DNA of 36,333 bases from positions 1 through 36,333 of the forward strand of contig JAGGYA010000006.1 in NCBI GenBank assembly GCA_021162785.1, read 5' to 3'. Shown here one piece after another: positions 34,151-36,333 of this stretch. The stretch's first letter is position 1, and each line of letters opens with the position of its first letter. Source of the DNA: Candidatus Calescibacteriota bacterium. GTDB lineage: Bacteria; CAIJMQ01; JAADFP01. The position numbers were made by a program, and so were the translations under genes. The notes beneath the pieces are model-generated. The model saw only the letters and a program-made list of their open reading frames with translations. It made no database searches and was not told the DNA's origin.

Positions 34151-34361
34151 CTTTAATCTCCAGCAAAACAACTCCTTTAATCCATAGTGTCTTAAAATCC
34201 TTGTAAAAAAGAACCTCCTGATAAAAGGGGAAGAATTGTTAGATCTCTCATGGATCATCAAACTACCCTTAAGACATCGCAAAGCGGTGAGGACAACAAT
34301 TTGGTAGAGAGAAGAGAAAGAGATGGAGATAGTAAATGCTTAATAGAAGGCTTTCTCTTTT
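34143..34361 (-). other. Degraded region downstream of the SIR2-like fragment
   Basis: No intact gene. On the minus strand the last open stretch (about 34230 to the TAG at 34143) reads FFPFYQEVLFYKDFKTLWIK followed by a short basic end. It looks like a natural protein C-terminus with no start. It may be the tail of the SIR2-like gene whose front is at 34508-34362, with the middle deleted. This is only suggestive. Confidence 0.25.
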
Positions 34362-34508
34362 TTACAGGAGAAATGAGACTTGGCAGTTGTAGATCACCCC
34401 CATTATGGATACTCCCTTAGCTTCACTATAAAGTTCTTTCATAGTTGGACCCCCAAAGGATTTCGAAGCACCCGCGCCCAAAAATAAGACTATTCTATTC
34501 TGATACAT
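34362..34508 (-). pseudogene. Truncated SIR2-like (NAD-binding) protein, N-terminal fragment
   Basis: A 48-aa frame begins at ATG 34508, 5 bp after the nucleotidyltransferase stop. It reads NRIVLFLGAGASKSFGGPTM then KEL: the first strand and the GAGAS nucleotide loop of bacterial SIR2-like proteins (as in SIR2 effector domains of phage defence, which hydrolyse NAD+). After about 26 residues the similarity ends and a TAA follows. The rest of the Rossmann domain is missing, so it must be inactive. It would belong to the HEPN-MNT operon. Confidence 0.7.
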
Positions 34509-34513
34509 CGAAA

Positions 34514-35122
34514 CTATTTCCAAATCTTTATCTCATTGAATTTTACCTTAAAATTTCTGAAGATCTTTTCCATCTTCTCCCTTTCTTTAAACGGAACCAG
34601 AACACAACCAGAACTCAACTTTTCTCCTCCAATCTTTTGCAGTAACCCTGGATATTTATAACCGTGAATAGCATGGGGATAGAGTTTTCTATCGAATTTT
34701 GCCTTTTCTTTCTGAGAAAGGTTCTTTAATTCAAAGGTAAATAGAACATAAGGTCTTTGTTTAAGTAACAGAGCGGATTCTATCTCCAAAGGTTCTCTTA
34801 GATAAAGAACTTTACCTTCTTGGAAGATGTTCTGAAGTAGTCCTGTATCTGTTTGTTTTAATTCTTTCTTTGTTCTTATTGTGGGCTGGATACTTCGGGA
34901 TATCTTATTCTCCAATTTAATAATTGTGTCCTCGATTTTCTCCTTATTTGCTGAATTATCCACGAGTATGAAGAGATCTATGTCAGACCTCGCTCCATAG
35001 TCTCCCCGGGCATAACTCCCAAAAAGGATAACTCCTACCACTTCCTTTAATCTGGAGAGTTCTCGGCTTATTGTTTTAAGAATCCTTTTTTCAGCCAATT
35101 TTCTCACCAAACCTTTCCTCAA
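34514..35122 (-). CDS. MNT-type nucleotidyltransferase (HEPN partner)
   Basis: A 202-aa protein with the MNT motif GVILFGSYARGDYGARSDID at about residues 30-50 (G-S, then D-x-D). In HEPN-MNT TA pairs the MNT protein inactivates the HEPN toxin by adding AMP. The C-terminal half (from about 100) is an extra basic region not in minimal MntA proteins (about 100-140 aa). The start is uncertain: TTG 35122 is the longest frame, but GTG 35107 has GAGG 9 bp upstream and is preferable. It overlaps the HEPN gene. A SIR2-like remnant begins 5 bp after its stop. Confidence 0.85.
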   Translation of the reverse strand: MRKGLVRKLAEKRILKTISRELSRLKEVVGVILFGSYARGDYGARSDIDLFILVDNSANKEKIEDTIIKLENKISRSIQPTIRTKKELKQTDTGLLQNIFQEGKVLYLREPLEIESALLLKQRPYVLFTFELKNLSQKEKAKFDRKLYPHAIHGYKYPGLLQKIGGEKLSSGCVLVPFKEREKMEKIFRNFKVKFNEIKIWK

Positions 35123-35447
35123 AAAACTTTATTACCTCCTTCAGATTCTTCATAACCTGTTCTGCTCTTTTTCCATTAATTCCATCATAACCTAAGTCTC
35201 CATAGGCGAACCAGATTCTCCTCATGGCGTGGTTAATCTCTTCAGGAAAATTTGCATTGGCATAGTCGTGCCTTGACTTGTGGTCACCAAAATGCTGGTT
35301 GGTCCTTGCAGCATCCGCCTCAATGAGTTGTTCAACCACTTTGATTCCCAAATCTCCAACTACTGTAAATCTCTTCTCTTTAAATGCTTCTCTTATCGAC
35401 CTTAATTTCTCTCTTGCTATATCCAGGTGTTTCTTGTAATCCCCCAT
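35091..35447 (-). CDS. HEPN-domain protein (toxin of HEPN-MNT pair)
   Basis: A 118-aa, mostly helical protein (REKLRSIREAFKEKRF; GIKVVEQLIEADAARTN; AEQVMKNLKEVIKFFEERF) of HEPN type, placed directly before the MNT gene and overlapping it. HEPN proteins are often RNases with an R-x4-6-H motif. Here the candidate region is ARTNQHFGDHKSRHDY, where spacing is not canonical, so nuclease activity may be altered. ATG 35447 follows AAAGGGG, and a TACAAT box overlaps a palindrome just upstream. Confidence 0.75.
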   Translation of the reverse strand: MGDYKKHLDIAREKLRSIREAFKEKRFTVVGDLGIKVVEQLIEADAARTNQHFGDHKSRHDYANANFPEEINHAMRRIWFAYGDLGYDGINGKRAEQVMKNLKEVIKFFEERFGEKIG

Positions 35448-35452
35448 ACCCC

Positions 35453-35511
35453 TTTAGTTATTGTAACAAAAATTCTCCTAAAAAAGCCATATTTTAGTTA
35501 TGATAACGAAA
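35453..35511. promoter_or_regulatory. Twin palindromic operators in divergent region
   Basis: Two 19-bp direct repeats, TTTAGTTATTGTAACAAAA (35453-35471) and TTTAGTTATGATAACGAAA (35493-35511), match at 16 of 19 bases and start 40 bp apart. Each holds a palindrome (GTTA-TTG-TAAC and GTTAT-G-ATAAC). The left copy overlaps a minus-strand TACAAT (35465-35460) for the HEPN gene; the right copy covers ATG 35500. The layout fits a shared regulator of the two directions. Confidence 0.5.
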
Positions 35512-35703
35512 CCTCAAATACTTGCCTATTTAAAGAAGAACCGCCTATTTGGATTTAAAAATTTTCTGTTCATCCGAATTCCTTTTCTGCGAATCTTTAC
35601 AGGAATGAGAGCCCAAAAGAAGCGGGAAAATTTTATCCATAAGAGAGTAAAAGTGAAAATCTCAAAAACCTTGTTATTTCTTCTTTTCCTTTGCCTCTCC
35701 TGA
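35500..35703 (+). pseudogene. Possible decayed MNT-type nucleotidyltransferase
   Basis: A 67-aa frame starts at ATG 35500 with MITKPQILAYLKKNR, the common opening of stand-alone MNT nucleotidyltransferases (M-T-x-x-x-I-L-x-x-L-K-x-x). The expected LFGSxARG...SDID motif is absent in frame. Around 35590-35640 a frame-shifted version (FLFCESLQE, stop, EPKRSGK) roughly follows its length and charge pattern. I read it as a frameshifted, dead copy. A chance ORF is possible. Confidence 0.3.
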
Positions 35704-35923
35704 CTTCTTAGATTTGGGCTTTCTCTCCCTAAGTCCAGTGGATCTACCAATTTTGTATAGGCATCCGACCTCAGGGCTTGAATTTGGACATCTTTTTCAT
35801 ATATATATCAACCTCAGGAGTAGGTAAATTAAGGGTAATTTTAGAGCTTCCTGTAGGAGTTTCCGAACCTTGTCTGAAGGTGAGCTTTTTGAATTTGATC
35901 CTAAAGGAATTCTGTTGTATCAT
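35674..35923 (-). pseudogene. Frameshifted small ORF with (AT)n tract
   Basis: ATG 35923 lies after a very good AAGGAGAGGAG site and opens a 50-aa frame (stop 35771) beginning MIQQNSFRIKFKKLTFR. At 35799-35811 the sequence has an (AT) run next to an A5 run. Removing one AT unit joins it to QIQALRSDAYTKLVDPLDLG in another frame; removing one base instead joins a third frame that ends naturally (RSTGLRERKPKSKKSGEAK, TAA at 35674). I do not recognise the protein. It may be a dead gene or a slip-prone one. Confidence 0.3.
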
Positions 35924-35932
35924 TCTCTCCTC

Positions 35933-36117
35933 TCCTTTGTTTTTCCCTTCACCCTGTGGGTAAAGGGTTTTTATTTTTCCCGCCCAATTATATCAAGATT
36001 TTTAAGGTTTTTGATGCTTTCTATTGCGATTTTGGGGCCTATCCCAAAAATCGCAATAGAAGATGAAAGGAAGGATAAAAGAAGAGAAAAGAGGGAAAAA
36101 TAATTAAAAACAAAGGA
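35933..36117. repeat. Nested inverted repeat with strong central hairpin
   Basis: Central arms: 36019-36036 (TTCTATTGCGATTTTGGG) and 36043-36061, complementary except for one bulged base, with a 6-nt loop. Flanking arms: ATTTTTCCC (35974-35982) with GGGAAAAAT (36093-36101), and TCCTTTGTTTTT (35933-35944) with AAAAACAAAGGA (36106-36117). All are roughly centred on one point. No T-run follows the central stem, so it is not a simple terminator. It could be a MITE-like element or a structured RNA. Confidence 0.5.
35946..35979 (+). terminator. Intrinsic terminator
   Basis: CCCTT-C-ACCC, loop TGT, GGGT-A-AAGGG (35946-35968) forms a 9-bp stem with one C/A mismatch, followed at once by TTTTTATTTTT-type sequence to 35979. 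It would stop plus-strand transcription, yet no intact plus-strand gene precedes it within 1.8 kb. Confidence 0.6.
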
Positions 36118-36154
36118 TAAAAGACCCCGAAAAGGGTAAGAAATTGGGGAAAAA

Positions 36155-36333
36155 ATGGAAGAAGAGACAAAAAAGAAGAAAAGAGGCGCTATTTCTTCTG
36201 TGAAGAAGTCAGAAACCCAGGAAAGAATACTTGTTTTTCAGGAAGTATCAAGAAAAGGAAGCATTTGTGTAGATTTTTCAAAAAGAAGAAAGATTTCTTT
36301 ATTAATGCTCCAGAGTTTAATCACAAAACATCT
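36155..36333 (+). CDS. Partial ORF open at the window edge, unknown
   Basis: From ATG 36155, preceded by TTGGGG, the frame stays open for 59 codons to the end of the window. It begins MEEETKKKKRGAISSVKKSE and continues QERILVFQEVSRKGSICVDF, then a basic stretch and ISLLMLQSLITKH. No family is recognisable. It follows a 100-base, almost pure purine tract (36057-36190), which weakens the case for the first 15 residues. Confidence 0.35.
   Translation, partial: MEEETKKKKRGAISSVKKSETQERILVFQEVSRKGSICVDFSKRRKISLLMLQSLITKH

Noticed and set aside
35453-35511. CRISPR-like repeats
   Set aside because: Only two copies, 40 bp apart, each inside promoter sequence; the pattern fits operators and not an array.
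36057-36190. Long Lys/Glu/Arg-rich frames in the purine tract
   Set aside because: Near-pure purine DNA gives such frames by chance; only the frame open to the window edge from 36155 was kept, at low confidence.

Overview
The window is 36 kb of A+T-rich, gene-dense bacterial DNA. Genes are packed into long units with 1-25 bp overlaps. The proteins are rich in Lys, Glu and Ile. Lipoprotein signals, secreted enzymes and SPFH membrane proteins suggest a two-membrane (Gram-negative type) cell. The composition and the TA content resemble uncultivated, possibly thermophilic, deep-branching bacteria, but nothing here fixes a phylum.

Left part (1-5.6 kb): small accessory genes. An AbiEii-like nucleotidyltransferase has a small partner. 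A Trm112/SAM methyltransferase, a signal-peptide fragment, a uroporphyrinogen-decarboxylase-family methyltransferase and a small membrane protein follow. Then comes a hicA-hicB-secB-like trio, read as a toxin-antitoxin-chaperone (TAC) module with an operator over its promoter. A GT-C-type membrane protein (5684-7474) runs antisense into the 3' end of pfkA.

Housekeeping operon, minus strand (11606 to 7231): Clp1-like kinase, asd, ispA, radC, pfkA, all overlapping. A 66-bp divergent promoter region separates it from a plus-strand unit (11673-26612): ABC-2 permease, three SPFH/band-7 proteins, P1B-type metal ATPase, ABC ATPase, second permease, a membrane-anchored helical protein, two-domain M16 peptidase, exported isoaspartyl methyltransferase and an NtrC-type regulator. 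Gene order suggests one membrane system built around SPFH scaffolds.

A second plus-strand unit (26690-34130) starts from a probable leaderless promoter. It encodes an HgdC-type ATP-dependent Fe-S activator, a TupA-like lipoprotein, a TPR lipoprotein, a TPR exported protein, a NapH-like Fe-S membrane protein, a GxGYxYP-like/CBM9-like exported protein and a single HgdB-family Fe-S protein. Activator plus a lone HgdB-type partner recalls the double-cubane-cluster protein pair. Linked to a membrane electron carrier and exported proteins, it is the strongest candidate here for an undescribed redox system.

Right part (34.1-36.3 kb): a decaying TA/defence islet. It holds a HEPN-MNT pair on the minus strand followed by a truncated SIR2-like gene, twin palindromes in the divergent region, a probable decayed nucleotidyltransferase start, a frameshifted small ORF, an intrinsic terminator, a nested inverted repeat and an ORF open at the window edge. 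No tRNA, rRNA, CRISPR array or recognisable IS was seen.
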